Positions 8,447 to 16,097 of a stretch of 30,986 nt of DNA are shown in pieces (within the stretch, counting starts at the first letter, position 1; every line of letters begins with the position of its first letter). Under the pieces are notes generated by a model that was not told the DNA's origin, made no database searches, and saw only the letters and a list, made by a program, of their open reading frames with translations. The stretch is from an uncultured Peptococcaceae bacterium. Its GTDB lineage: Bacteria > Bacillota > Peptococcia > Peptococcales > Peptococcaceae. The stretch is from assembly GCA_934229395.1 (NCBI GenBank), contig CAKQDL010000020.1:1-30986 (forward strand). The letters run 5' to 3'. The position numbers were made by a program, and so were the translations under genes.

Positions 8447-8462
8447 GTTCTTTAGCCTCCCC

Positions 8463-9272
8463 TTAGATTAAGTTGCCTTCGCCAAGCTTGGCCATGAGGT
8501 TAGCAACGGATTCTTTTGCATCCTTGCCACTAACGTCTTCGCCACGGGTGCGCATTTTTGGTGGGTGAGCGCTACGTACGTTGGTTGGGGAACCCTTAAG
8601 ACCAATCTTGGTACGGTCCAAAGCTTCGCCAAGAGCGTCTGCGCTGATCCAGTCAATTTTAGCACGCTTCGCTGCAATCTTACCACGAACAGAACCACGA
8701 CGTGGCTTGTTGATGTCCTTGGTAACAGCGATGAGGCATGGAAGTTGGGTTTCCAAAAGTTCATAACCCATTTCGTGAGCACGCTTGGTAACAAGCTTGT
8801 CACCCTTGAGTTCTGCACCAATGCAGTAGGTGATTTGTGGAAGGCCAAAGTGTTCAGCCAATTCAGGACCAACCTGACCGGTGTCACCGTCTACAGCCAT
8901 GATGCCGCAAACGATAAGGTCAAATTTTTCGCCCTTCATTTCTTCGATGTGCTTAATAGCTACATAAAGGGAATAGCTGGTTGCATAGGTATCTGCACCA
9001 CCAAATGCACGGTCAGTCAAAAGAAAGGCTTCGTCGCAGCCCATGGAGAGGCATTCACGAAGAGCTTCTTCTGCTGGAGGAGGCCCCATGGAAAGAAGCG
9101 TAATGGTGGTATCAGGATTTTGTTCTTTAAGTTGTACTGCAGTTTCAACTGCGTTTAAGTCCATAGGGTTAACAATACTTGGAACCCCTTTACGGATAAG
9201 GGTATTGGTTACTGGATCGACCTTAATTTCGGAGGTATCCGGAACCTGCTTAACACATACTAAGATTTTCAT
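8463..9272 (-). CDS. etfB: Electron transfer flavoprotein beta subunit (FixA type)
   Basis: A 269-residue ETF beta subunit, starting MKILVCVKQVPDTSEIKVDP, a hallmark of the family. GPPPAEEALRECLSMGCDEAFLLTD and MAVDGDTGQVGPELAEHFG are conserved nucleotide- and partner-binding regions. In bifurcating ETFs this subunit binds the NADH-facing FAD. GAGGAG precedes the ATG. It lies 50 bp after fixX and 16 bp before etfA. Confidence 0.93.
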   Translation of the reverse strand: MKILVCVKQVPDTSEIKVDPVTNTLIRKGVPSIVNPMDLNAVETAVQLKEQNPDTTITLLSMGPPPAEEALRECLSMGCDEAFLLTDRAFGGADTYATSYSLYVAIKHIEEMKGEKFDLIVCGIMAVDGDTGQVGPELAEHFGLPQITYCIGAELKGDKLVTKRAHEMGYELLETQLPCLIAVTKDINKPRRGSVRGKIAAKRAKIDWISADALGEALDRTKIGLKGSPTNVRSAHPPKMRTRGEDVSGKDAKESVANLMAKLGEGNLI

Positions 9273-9322
9273 AGTTCACTGCTCCTCTTTCTTCGTTAAG
9301 AAATGTAAACGACTGCGCTCAA

Positions 9323-9628
9323 TTAGCCTTCTTTGGACAAGAAGCCTCTGCCTTCAACTGGGTAATTCCAGTCGTAGCCAGGACGACGTTCATTGAGGCG
9401 TTCGCAAACGAGACGGCAGTTACCACATTCGAGACATCCAACGTGGTCAAAGGTCATGACATCGTTGAGTTCGTCCCATTTGTAACGTTCGGCAGGGCAG
9501 CTGTAGGTGCATGCACGATGGGTGCAGGTACGGCAAGCTTCCTTGTCGATGATAATGTGTGAATTTTCGTCGTCACTGTCGAAACGGTTGGCCGCAAGGC
9601 GGTCATCCATGTTTAGTTTCTTCATCAT
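9323..9628 (-). CDS. fixX: Ferredoxin-like protein FixX
   Basis: A 101-residue iron-sulfur protein with eight cysteines in two clusters: CRTCTHRACTYSCP (C-x2-C-x4-C-x3-CP) and CLECGNCRLVC (C-x2-C-x2-C-x3-C). This is the FixX pattern, equivalent to the ferredoxin domain of ETF-quinone oxidoreductase. It would carry electrons between FixC and the membrane acceptor. The start ATG at 9628 overlaps the fixC stop in an ATGA, so translation is coupled; a second ATG follows at once. Confidence 0.92.
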   Translation of the reverse strand: MMKKLNMDDRLAANRFDSDDENSHIIIDKEACRTCTHRACTYSCPAERYKWDELNDVMTFDHVGCLECGNCRLVCERLNERRPGYDWNYPVEGRGFLSKEG

Positions 9629-10905
9629 AATGACATAACCCCCTTGATTGCATCTTTTGCTACGCTCAATACCTTAACCTTTGGCAAGCTCTTAACAACA
9701 GTCTTCACGGTGCCTTCGATTGCGCCGCCGTCAACCTTGTAGAGGCTTTGGAGAGCCTTGATTGCCATTTCTGGGTAGGTGGTAAAGAGATGCTCGGTGT
9801 TAGCCATGTAGGAGTGGCCCTTCTTAGCAGTCTTGAAGTCTGCCAAGGTGTTGTATTCGAGGCGTGCTTCGTACATGCTCAAGAATTCCTTGGTGAATAC
9901 GCCCTTGGTGAGTGCTTGTTCTGCAGTTTCAGCAGCAGCAATACCACTCATGATGGCATAGTCCATACCACGAACGGTGTAACCACGGTTCATGCAAAGA
10001 CCAGCAGCATCACCAGTAACGAGGATGCCATCGCCGCAGAATTCGGAGAATGCGTTGTAGCCGCCTTCTGGAATCAAGTGAGCAGTGTATTCTACGAGTT
10101 CGCCACCATCGATGTACTTACCGATGATTGGATGTTCTTTAAGTGCTTCCATAGCATCTGGAAGATGGAGGCCATTTTCTTTCCAGGTCTTGGAGTCTTG
10201 TACAAGACCGATAGAAATGGTGTCTTTGTTGGTGTACATGAAGAGACCACCAAAGAGGCCTTGGTTGGCACTACCCATACCAAGAAGAGCTGCGCCTTTG
10301 CCACTTTCAGTGTTGAAGCGTTCGTTGATGACATTTTCTTTTAAACGGATAACGGATTTGATACCGACAGCAACATTTTCAAGACGGATTGGGTCGATAA
10401 CGCCTGCACGTTCAGCAACAAGTGCGTTTACACCTTCTGCATCGATAACGAGATCGCATTCCAATTCTTCCTTACCTACGGTTACGCCGCAAACGCGACC
10501 ATCCTTGCGGATAAGGCCGTCAACGGTAGCACCGCCGATAACGAGACCGCCAGCTGCTTCCACTTTACCAGCAAGCCATTTGTCGAAACGGGCACGCAAT
10601 ACGCTGTAGGATTGGTTACCAAAAGCGTTGGTGGTGGTATCGATTACAACTGCATCCTCATCATTCATCATCATAAGGAATTCTTGGTTGATTTCGCGTT
10701 CTAGTGGAGCATCCTTCCATTCGTTGCCCATGAGCTTATCAAGCGCATAGGTGTAGATACGACCACCAGATACATTCTTAGCACCGCTGTAAGGAGCTTT
10801 TTCCAAAACCAATACCTTACGGCCAGCCTTGGAAAGACGATATGCCGCAGACAAGCCTGCTAAGCCACCGCCGATGACGATCACTTCAAATCTTTCTTCT
10901 GACAT
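9625..10905 (-). CDS. fixC: FAD-dependent oxidoreductase FixC (ETF-quinone oxidoreductase family)
   Basis: A 426-residue flavoprotein with an N-terminal dinucleotide motif (VIVIGGGLAGLSAAYRL, residues 9-25) and the second FAD motif GILVTGDAAGLCMNRG. Family and neighbourhood fit FixC, the protein that together with FixX passes electrons from the EtfAB dimer to the quinone pool or another acceptor. GAGGTGGGAG stands about six bases before the ATG. It heads the operon fixC-fixX-etfB-etfA, which lacks any adjacent acyl-CoA dehydrogenase, so the electron donor and acceptor are not evident here. Confidence 0.92.
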   Translation of the reverse strand: MSEERFEVIVIGGGLAGLSAAYRLSKAGRKVLVLEKAPYSGAKNVSGGRIYTYALDKLMGNEWKDAPLEREINQEFLMMMNDEDAVVIDTTTNAFGNQSYSVLRARFDKWLAGKVEAAGGLVIGGATVDGLIRKDGRVCGVTVGKEELECDLVIDAEGVNALVAERAGVIDPIRLENVAVGIKSVIRLKENVINERFNTESGKGAALLGMGSANQGLFGGLFMYTNKDTISIGLVQDSKTWKENGLHLPDAMEALKEHPIIGKYIDGGELVEYTAHLIPEGGYNAFSEFCGDGILVTGDAAGLCMNRGYTVRGMDYAIMSGIAAAETAEQALTKGVFTKEFLSMYEARLEYNTLADFKTAKKGHSYMANTEHLFTTYPEMAIKALQSLYKVDGGAIEGTVKTVVKSLPKVKVLSVAKDAIKGVMSL

Positions 10906-11011
10906 GTTTCTCCCACCTCATTTAGTATTGAGATTTAAACAATTATTACCTTCAGACCTACTTGCATAAAACAAGCAATTGCATAGGTCCATGTAACAGA
11001 GTAATTCTACT

Positions 11012-11039
11012 CTTATATCTTACAATAGTTATCAGACAA
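11012..11039 (-). promoter_or_regulatory. Candidate promoter of the fix operon (weak)
   Basis: On the minus strand TTGTCT, a 16-base spacer and TATAAG. An overlapping alternative is TTGTAA (11040-11045), 17 bases, TAAGAT. Neither is close to consensus, which would suit an activated promoter. Confidence 0.35.
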
Positions 11040-11376
11040 TTACAAATCTTATTTTGTATTGCTTTCGGCCTAGTTGATTGTTCTTCGTTATCATTATCAT
11101 AAAACTTCCGCCTATGGTCAAGTAAAGTTTTTACTACAATTGTTAACTTAAGTTACAAGTTGGTGTTTTTTAGAGGCATTGTTTGATTCAAAAATCATCA
11201 TTTGTAGTCATATAATGACCAGTGCAACCATCCAAAATGCGACAATTGGTCAACCAGTTAATTGTAGTTAATCTTATAACAATTCTCCCCATTCGCATTA
11301 TTGACGCACAATTCTAATTAATCACTAAAAATATCTTAGACCAATCTTTAGTCGTTTGAATATCGTTTAAACACGC

Positions 11377-11441
11377 GCAAAGCGGTGGTTATTATACATT
11401 TGTATTCATGTTGGTTTTTACCATGACATCCACCGCCTTGC
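11377..11441. repeat. Long inverted repeat upstream of the CoA-disulfide reductase
   Basis: Arms of 12 bases (GCAAAGCGGTGG at 11377-11388 and CCACCGCCTTGC at 11430-11441, one non-Watson-Crick position) enclose 41 bases containing a smaller TGGT/ACCA hairpin. No U-run follows on either strand. It could be a structured leader, an operator or a mobile-element remnant. Confidence 0.5.
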
Positions 11442-11502
11442 AAGAATACGTTGAAAGTGCATCAATTTTTTCATTGTTACTCCTATTTCGCCTTATTTAA
11501 GG

Positions 11503-11508
11503 TATAAT
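11503..11508 (+). promoter_or_regulatory. -10 box of the CoA-disulfide reductase gene
   Basis: A perfect TATAAT with no good -35 box. The implied start near 11515 leaves about 30 bases before the ATG at 11546 and argues against translation from the ATG at 11519. Confidence 0.55.
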
Positions 11509-11545
11509 AAAAAACATCATGAAAGGATTGAAAGGAGTATTTTTT

Positions 11546-13201
11546 ATGGCAAAAAGAATTCTCATTGTTGGCGGTGTTGCAGGTGGTGCTTCCTGTGCTG
11601 CCAGATTGCGTAGATTAGACGAGGACGCCGAAATTGTGCTTTTTGAACGTGGCGAGTATATTTCCTTTGCCAATTGCGGCCTCCCCTACTATGTTGGCGG
11701 GGTGATTCCTAAGCGTGAGGCGCTTTTGGTACAGGACCCTAAGACCATGAAGGCGTGGTTTAATATTGATATTTATGTGCAAACAGAAGTGACCGCCATC
11801 CAGCCAGAACAAAAAACGGTGACGGTTTTAAACTGCGCCACAGGAGAGGTCCGCAGTGAACGCTACGACGCCCTTGTGCTTTCGCCGGGTGCTGAGCCGG
11901 TGGTACCTGAGGTGCCTGGCGTGGACGAAGCGCGCGAGCGTCTCTTTATCATTCGCAACGTGCACGATGTAGATCGCCTGAAGGCCTATATGGACAATGA
12001 AAATCCAAAGCGTGCCGTGGTTATCGGTGGCGGCTACATCGGCCTAGAAATGGCCGAAAACCTTGTGCAAAAGGGTTTGGACGTATCTATTGTGCAAAGA
12101 AGAAACCAGGTTTTGGCACCTTTGGATGTTGAAATGGCGGCCCTTGTTCACGCCGAGCTTCGAAAAAAAGGGGTCCATCTCTATCTCGAACAGCCTTTGG
12201 CTGGCTTTGAGGACGCTGGCCGCGTGGTGCGCTTGAGCACTGGCACGACTCTTGAGGCAGACCTCGTTGTTTTGGCCGTCGGCGTGCGCCCTGAGTCTAA
12301 GCTTATTAGCGACATTGGCCTTGCCACCAATAAACGTGGGGCCATTATTACCGACGACCAATTCCATGTAGCCGGTGCGCCTGACGTCTACGCCATTGGC
12401 GATGCTGTCGAGGTAAAGGATTTTGTTACGGGTGAAGATGTGATGATTCCGCTCGCTGGCCCGGCCAACCGTATGGGGAGAATGTGTGCCGATATCATCT
12501 GTGGCCAAGACAAGCACTACAAGGGTACCTTGGGCAGCTCTGTGGTGCGTGTGTTTGATGTTTCTTGCGCCAACACCGGCAAAAATGAACGTCAGCTCAA
12601 GAACAGTGGCATTCCTTACCAATCCATCCACCTCTATCCAGCCAACCACGCCACCTATTACCCAGGTGCCAGTCAGCTTTGCTTAAAGGTCATTTATGCA
12701 CCAGAGGACGGCCGCCTTTTGGGCGCTCAATGCGTGGGCAAAGCTGGCGTCGACAAGGTGATTGACGTTGTAGCAACAGCCATTTATGCCAAGATGAGTG
12801 TTTATGACTTACAAGACCTCGAGCTTTGCTATGCACCTCCATTTGGCACAGCCAAGTCGCCGCTTAACTTTGCAGGCTATATTGCAGAAAACATTCTCCG
12901 TGGCGAAAAATATTTGGACGACGCTGCCTCTATCGACACCCTTCTTGAGCAAGGCGCCTTTGTTTTGGACGTGCGTGGCAAGAAGGAAACAGAAAAGGTG
13001 CCTCTGCCAGCCTCTCTCAACATTCCTCTTCCTACCCTCCGCGCCAATATGAACAAACTGCCGAAGGACGAGGTTATTTATGTCACCTGCATGGTGGGCA
13101 TTCGTGGCCACATTGCCTCGCGCATGCTCCAGGCCAATGGCTTTGATGTGGTGAATGTTGGCGGTGGTGCAAAACTTTACAACCAGCACAAGCTCGTTTA
13201 G
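11546..13201 (+). CDS. CoA-disulfide reductase with C-terminal rhodanese domain
   Basis: A 551-residue flavoprotein of the CoA-disulfide reductase / NADH oxidase / polysulfide reductase group. The FAD motif VGGVAGGASCAARLR starts at residue 8. The single redox cysteine is C44 in SFANCGLPYY. The NAD(P)H motif is VVIGGGYIGLEMAENL. The rhodanese domain occupies about the last 90 residues with Cys515 in the loop CMVGIRGH. It would reduce CoA or polysulfide disulfides, important for thiol and oxygen stress in anaerobes, and the rhodanese part hints at persulfide substrates. I start at 11546, because AAAGGAG is eight bases upstream; an in-frame ATG at 11519 lies almost on the transcription start. 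Length fits the fused subfamily. Confidence 0.9.
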   Translation: MAKRILIVGGVAGGASCAARLRRLDEDAEIVLFERGEYISFANCGLPYYVGGVIPKREALLVQDPKTMKAWFNIDIYVQTEVTAIQPEQKTVTVLNCATGEVRSERYDALVLSPGAEPVVPEVPGVDEARERLFIIRNVHDVDRLKAYMDNENPKRAVVIGGGYIGLEMAENLVQKGLDVSIVQRRNQVLAPLDVEMAALVHAELRKKGVHLYLEQPLAGFEDAGRVVRLSTGTTLEADLVVLAVGVRPESKLISDIGLATNKRGAIITDDQFHVAGAPDVYAIGDAVEVKDFVTGEDVMIPLAGPANRMGRMCADIICGQDKHYKGTLGSSVVRVFDVSCANTGKNERQLKNSGIPYQSIHLYPANHATYYPGASQLCLKVIYAPEDGRLLGAQCVGKAGVDKVIDVVATAIYAKMSVYDLQDLELCYAPPFGTAKSPLNFAGYIAENILRGEKYLDDAASIDTLLEQGAFVLDVRGKKETEKVPLPASLNIPLPTLRANMNKLPKDEVIYVTCMVGIRGHIASRMLQANGFDVVNVGGGAKLYNQHKLV

Positions 13202-13230
13202 TTTTACTGAAAGCCTTTCTTAAAAAGGGA

Positions 13231-13260
13231 CTGGCATTCAGTGCGCTATCGTGTTATACT
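13231..13260 (+). promoter_or_regulatory. Promoter of thiW
   Basis: CTGGCA, an 18-base spacer and TATACT, with a start near 13267, exactly where the riboswitch aptamer begins. Confidence 0.6.
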
Positions 13261-13266
13261 TTCAAG

Positions 13267-13350
13267 CAGTAACCACTGGGGGCGTCCTTAGGGACTGAGA
13301 GTGTACTCCTAAACCTGATCTGGGTCATGCCAGCGTAGGGAAGTGAACAA
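13267..13350 (+). ncRNA. TPP riboswitch (THI element)
   Basis: The conserved thiamine-pyrophosphate aptamer is plain: CACTGGGGG, then CTGAGAG, then CCTGATCTGGGTCATGCCAG, then CGTAGGGAAGTG. It is followed within ten bases by an intrinsic terminator, so TPP binding probably stops transcription before thiW. Confidence 0.97.
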
Positions 13351-13360
13351 CGCTAGTCAG

Positions 13361-13390
13361 CGCCTGTGGCACGCACCACAGGCGTTTTTT
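13361..13390 (+). terminator. TPP-riboswitch-controlled terminator
   Basis: Nine-base-pair stem CGCCTGTGG / CCACAGGCG, six-base loop, then six Ts, between the aptamer and the thiW ribosome site. This is the expression platform. Confidence 0.92.
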
Positions 13391-13411
13391 GTGTGAAAGG
13401 GGATTATTTGC

Positions 13412-13906
13412 GTGAACAAGACAAACAAGATGGTTTTAGCTGGGCTATTTATTGCAATCAGTGTGATTTTTAGCTCCTTCATTGTGATTCCTGTCGGGGT
13501 GGCCAAGGCGGCACCTGTGCAGCACTTTATGAATGTGGTGGCTGGTGTCACCTTGGGTCCTTGGTACGGCATGGCTTGCGCCTTTGTGACCTCCCTCATC
13601 CGTAACCTCATGGGCACTGGCTCCATTTTGGCCTTCCCTGGGAGCATGATTGGTGCCTTTTTGGCTGGCCTTCTCTATGCCAAAACCAAGAAGGTGACCT
13701 TGGCCCTCTTTGGCGAAGTCTTTGGTACTGGTGTTTTGGGTGCTATGTTGGCTGCACTAATGGCTGTGCCAATTTTGGGCGCAAAGGTTGGTGTTTTTGG
13801 CTACATTCCTAGCTTCTTCCTTTCTTCCCTTATTGGCGCATGTGTGGCGGCTGTGCTCCTCAAGGCTTTCCAAGCCCGCGGCATTTTGGAAAAACTGCAA
13901 AAGTAA
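13412..13906 (+). CDS. thiW: ThiW, S component of a thiazole ECF transporter
   Basis: A small integral membrane protein of 164 residues with about five hydrophobic segments and the family-typical segments VGVAKAAPVQHFMNVVAGVTLGP and LAFPGSMIGAFLAGLLYA. ThiW proteins are thiamine-regulated energy-coupling-factor S components thought to import the thiazole precursor hydroxyethylthiazole. The upstream TPP riboswitch supports this strongly. The start is GTG at 13412, with AAAGGGG nine bases ahead. It stands alone: no thiM or thiE follows, so it must share an ECF module encoded elsewhere. Confidence 0.93.
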   Translation: MNKTNKMVLAGLFIAISVIFSSFIVIPVGVAKAAPVQHFMNVVAGVTLGPWYGMACAFVTSLIRNLMGTGSILAFPGSMIGAFLAGLLYAKTKKVTLALFGEVFGTGVLGAMLAALMAVPILGAKVGVFGYIPSFFLSSLIGACVAAVLLKAFQARGILEKLQK

Positions 13907-13911
13907 GAAAA

Positions 13912-13945
13912 AAGCAAGTGGACGCAACTTCCACTTGCTTTTTTT
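13912..13945 (+). terminator. Intrinsic terminator of thiW
   Basis: Ten-base-pair stem AAGCAAGTGG / CCACTTGCTT with a nine-base loop and a T-run, starting six bases after the stop. Confidence 0.93.
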
Positions 13946-13995
13946 GTGTTTAGATGCAACACTTTTAATACAACATTATGAACAGAGGAACACTT

Positions 13996-14541
13996 ATGAC
14001 CACGCTTTTTGTCAACGCCTGCTTGAGAGAAAACTCGCGCACCCTGCGCTTGGCCGAGGCCTATCTCAAAAAACGCGCTACAAATGTGAAGGAAGTAAAA
14101 ATCGACTCCTTAAACCTTTTGCCTTTTAATAATGAGCGCTTGGCGGCACGCGAGGCGGATATTGCTGCTTTGGATTTTGACAAACTGGCCTACGATATGG
14201 CCCGCGATTTTATGAACGCCGACGACATTGTGATTGCGGCTCCCCTTTGGGATTGCAGCTATCCTTCTATGTTGAAGATTTATTTTGAACACCTCTTCGT
14301 GCGCGATTTGCTTTTCCGCTACGATATGGGCATTCCCCATGGCCTATGCAAGGCAAAACGCCTCACCTATATCACCACTGCTGGCGGGCCAATTTTTGAG
14401 GGCAACAGACTTGAGCAAAATTTGCGCGAAATGATGGCGCTTTTTGGCATCGAGGAGCTCCAGTTTATCAAGGCCGACAACCTCGATGTGTATGTAGATG
14501 AGGTTGACGCCATGCTAGAAAAGGTGATTGCTACCTTTTAG
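13996..14541 (+). CDS. NAD(P)H-dependent FMN oxidoreductase, flavodoxin fold
   Basis: A 181-residue protein of the flavodoxin-like NADH:quinone/azoreductase group. The FMN phosphate loop is NACLRENSRTLRLA near the N terminus, APLWDCSYPSMLKIYFEHL is the typical mid-protein FMN/dimer segment, and TTAGGPI is the third FMN loop. It probably carries out two-electron reduction of quinones or similar compounds in the cytoplasm; the substrate is unknown. Start at 13996, where AGAGGAAC is seven bases upstream, rather than the ATG at 13978, which precedes that site. It lies between two terminators, so it is likely its own unit, although I see no convincing promoter in the 50 bases before it. Confidence 0.85.
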   Translation: MTTLFVNACLRENSRTLRLAEAYLKKRATNVKEVKIDSLNLLPFNNERLAAREADIAALDFDKLAYDMARDFMNADDIVIAAPLWDCSYPSMLKIYFEHLFVRDLLFRYDMGIPHGLCKAKRLTYITTAGGPIFEGNRLEQNLREMMALFGIEELQFIKADNLDVYVDEVDAMLEKVIATF

Positions 14542-14548
14542 ACAACAA

Positions 14549-14595
14549 AGAGCCTTCGCGGCAGCACCAGCTACTACGAAGGCTCTATTTTTTTT
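14549..14595 (+). terminator. Intrinsic terminator of the flavodoxin-fold oxidoreductase
   Basis: Ten-base arms AGAGCCTTCG / CGAAGGCTCT, an 18-base loop and eight Ts. The T-run abuts the stop codon of the kinase remnant on the other strand. Confidence 0.92.
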
Positions 14596-14692
14596 AGGAC
14601 AGCTTCAATGTAATCTTGAGAATGTTTCTATCGCCGACACGTTTATAATCGCCATCTTGAGCAAACTTTTTAACCATGAAGATACCCAACCT
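14594..14692 (-). pseudogene. C-terminal remnant of an RsbW-type anti-sigma kinase
   Basis: Read on the minus strand this stretch encodes RLGIFMVKKFAQDGDYKRVG..., ending NILKITLKLS before TAA. It resembles the last 30 or so residues of GHKL-type anti-sigma/serine kinases (GLGIFMVKK...). A stop codon lies immediately upstream in frame, so nothing longer can be read. Such kinases often sit directly downstream of SpoIIE-type phosphatases. Its first residues overlap, in another frame, the aberrant end of the phosphatase remnant, as expected for an internal deletion joining the two genes. Confidence 0.6.
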
Positions 14693-15347
14693 TTACACTG
14701 AGGCCGACCTTGGCTTCGGCCTCACCAACAAAGGCTGCAATGTACTTGCTCACGTTTTCTAGTAGCTCTTGTGGTGCAACATCTGGCTTGCTGTTTAGCG
14801 CTTGGAGCATTCTGTCTGTGCCAAACATAGATAGCTCACCATTGGTTGCCTCTGGCACACCGTCGGTATAAACGAAGAGTGTGTCCCCTTCTTCTAGGGT
14901 GAGCTCATAATCACGATAGCGCATACCCTCCATACCGCCAATAACAAGACCATGCTTATCTTTAAAGAGCTCGAAATTACCGTTTTGGTGACGAAGGACT
15001 GGGTACTCGTGGCCAGCATTGGCGACTATGATTTTGCCTGAAGAAATGGTCAAGATGCCCAACCAAGCCGTCACAAACATATCGTTGGCATTGGTCTTGC
15101 ACACCTCATTATTGACACGCTGCAAAACCTCACTTGGCTTACCACCAATCATGGCGTGGGTTTTGATGAGATTTTTGGCAGCCATCATAAAGAGGGCCGC
15201 TGGAATGTCCTTGCCTGATACGTCTGAAATGACAAGACCCAAATGGTCATCGTCTAGCAAGAAGAAATCGTAGAAGTCGCCGCCAACCTCCTTGGCTGGG
15301 GAACACGCCACAGATATTCGCAACCTCATGAACCAAGGCAGTGACAT
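14670..15347 (-). pseudogene. Truncated SpoIIE/PP2C-type serine phosphatase
   Basis: An open frame of 225 codons that is almost only a SpoIIE-family phosphatase domain: PAKEVGGDFYDFFLLDDDHLG, ISDVSGKDIPAALFMM, NDMFVTAWLGIL, GDTLFVYTDGVPEA and FGTDRM follow the family order. The sensor/HAMP region normally found upstream is missing, and homology begins abruptly near codon 9. At the C terminus the conserved FDDITML motif, which supplies a metal-binding aspartate, is replaced by unrelated codons read out of frame from the kinase remnant. The product is probably inactive. No ribosome site or promoter is visible before the first ATG. Confidence 0.8.
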
Positions 15348-16046
15348 GGCCTACAATATTTTTCACATTCTCATGCGCATCATGCCGTTCTTACCTTTGT
15401 TTGTGTGTGGTCACTTTTTTAGGCGACTTGCAATCGGAGCTCTTGCTTCTTTTGAAGGTGATGGTCCTCTGCATTGCCGGCACCCTCTGCGTAACCACGG
15501 CCTATATGCTCCTAAGCTGCTGGATACTCAAAATGCCACCTCGCCTTATCTGGAAAAAACTATGGCCTAGCTTTCGCATTGCCTTAAAAACAGGCTCCTC
15601 TTTCCAAAAACCATCGACACCTGCAAAAAAAGTCTTGGTATCTCAAGCCGTTTGACGCATTTTGCCATTCCAATTGGCCAGGTCCTTTTTATGCCTGGCG
15701 CCATGGTTCAGCTGCTCGTTCTCTCTTTTTGCATGGGGATGCGTTACGACGTTGACTTTTTTCTCAACTGGGTCATTTGCTGCGTGATTCTCTCGGTGCT
15801 GCTTTCGGCTGTGGTTTCGCCTGTGCCTGGCGGCGTCATTGCTTGCTGTATGCTCCTTTTTACCCAGCTGGGCATTTCCGAGGACGCTCTTGTGATTACC
15901 GCCATTGTGGAGCTTTCTCTAAACAACCTTGTTGTGGCCGCCAACGAAATTTGTTTAAAATGTATCACAGCCACCACAGCCTAGGCGAGCTGGACAACGA
16001 CCTGCTTTTGCGCGATATCATCTCGCCCTCAAAGCCAAAAGCATAG
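15322..16046 (+). pseudogene. Frameshifted dicarboxylate/amino acid:cation symporter remnant
   Basis: Hydrophobic segments of a DAACS-family symporter can be followed through changing frames: NIFHILMRIMPFLPLF (to about 15420), ELLLLLKVMVLCIAGTLCV to IALKTGSS (about 15415-15600), then KSLGISSRLTHFAIPIGQVLF to PGGVIACCMLLFTQLG (about 15605-15960), and perhaps a tail in a third frame to 16046. The frame changes fall near a T6 run at 15415-15420 and near 15600. The N-terminal half is absent. Hence a decayed gene without function. It is divergently oriented to the phosphatase remnant, and both lack their 5' ends. Confidence 0.75.
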
Positions 16047-16050
16047 CATT

Positions 16051-16097
16051 AAAGCTCAGCCAACACTTCTACCAGAAGCCGTTGGCTGAGCTTTTTT
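16051..16097. terminator. Strong hairpin terminator between symporter remnant and trpA
   Basis: Fourteen-base arms AAAGCTCAGCCAAC / GTTGGCTGAGCTTT with a 16-base loop. It has six Ts on the plus strand and a shorter U-run on the minus strand, so it can serve the old symporter gene and the trp operon. It touches the trpA stop codon. Confidence 0.88.

Larger units (their letters stand above)
10906..11545. other. AT-rich divergent intergenic region with several dyads
   Basis: About 640 bp without a credible gene between fixC (minus) and the CoA-disulfide reductase (plus). Visible items are a weak fixC promoter candidate (11012-11039), a 12-base perfect palindrome TAACTTAAGTTA at 11144-11155 within TTGT/ACAA arms (11140-11158), an ACAATT...AATTGT dyad near 11252-11275, a long inverted repeat at 11377-11388/11430-11441, and the -10 box at 11503. 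It is long for a promoter region and probably binds redox or catabolite regulators, which is inference. Confidence 0.5.

Noticed and set aside
11519..11545. Earlier ATG start for the CoA-disulfide reductase
   Set aside because: It lies about four bases from the likely transcription start and before the good ribosome site that serves the ATG at 11546.
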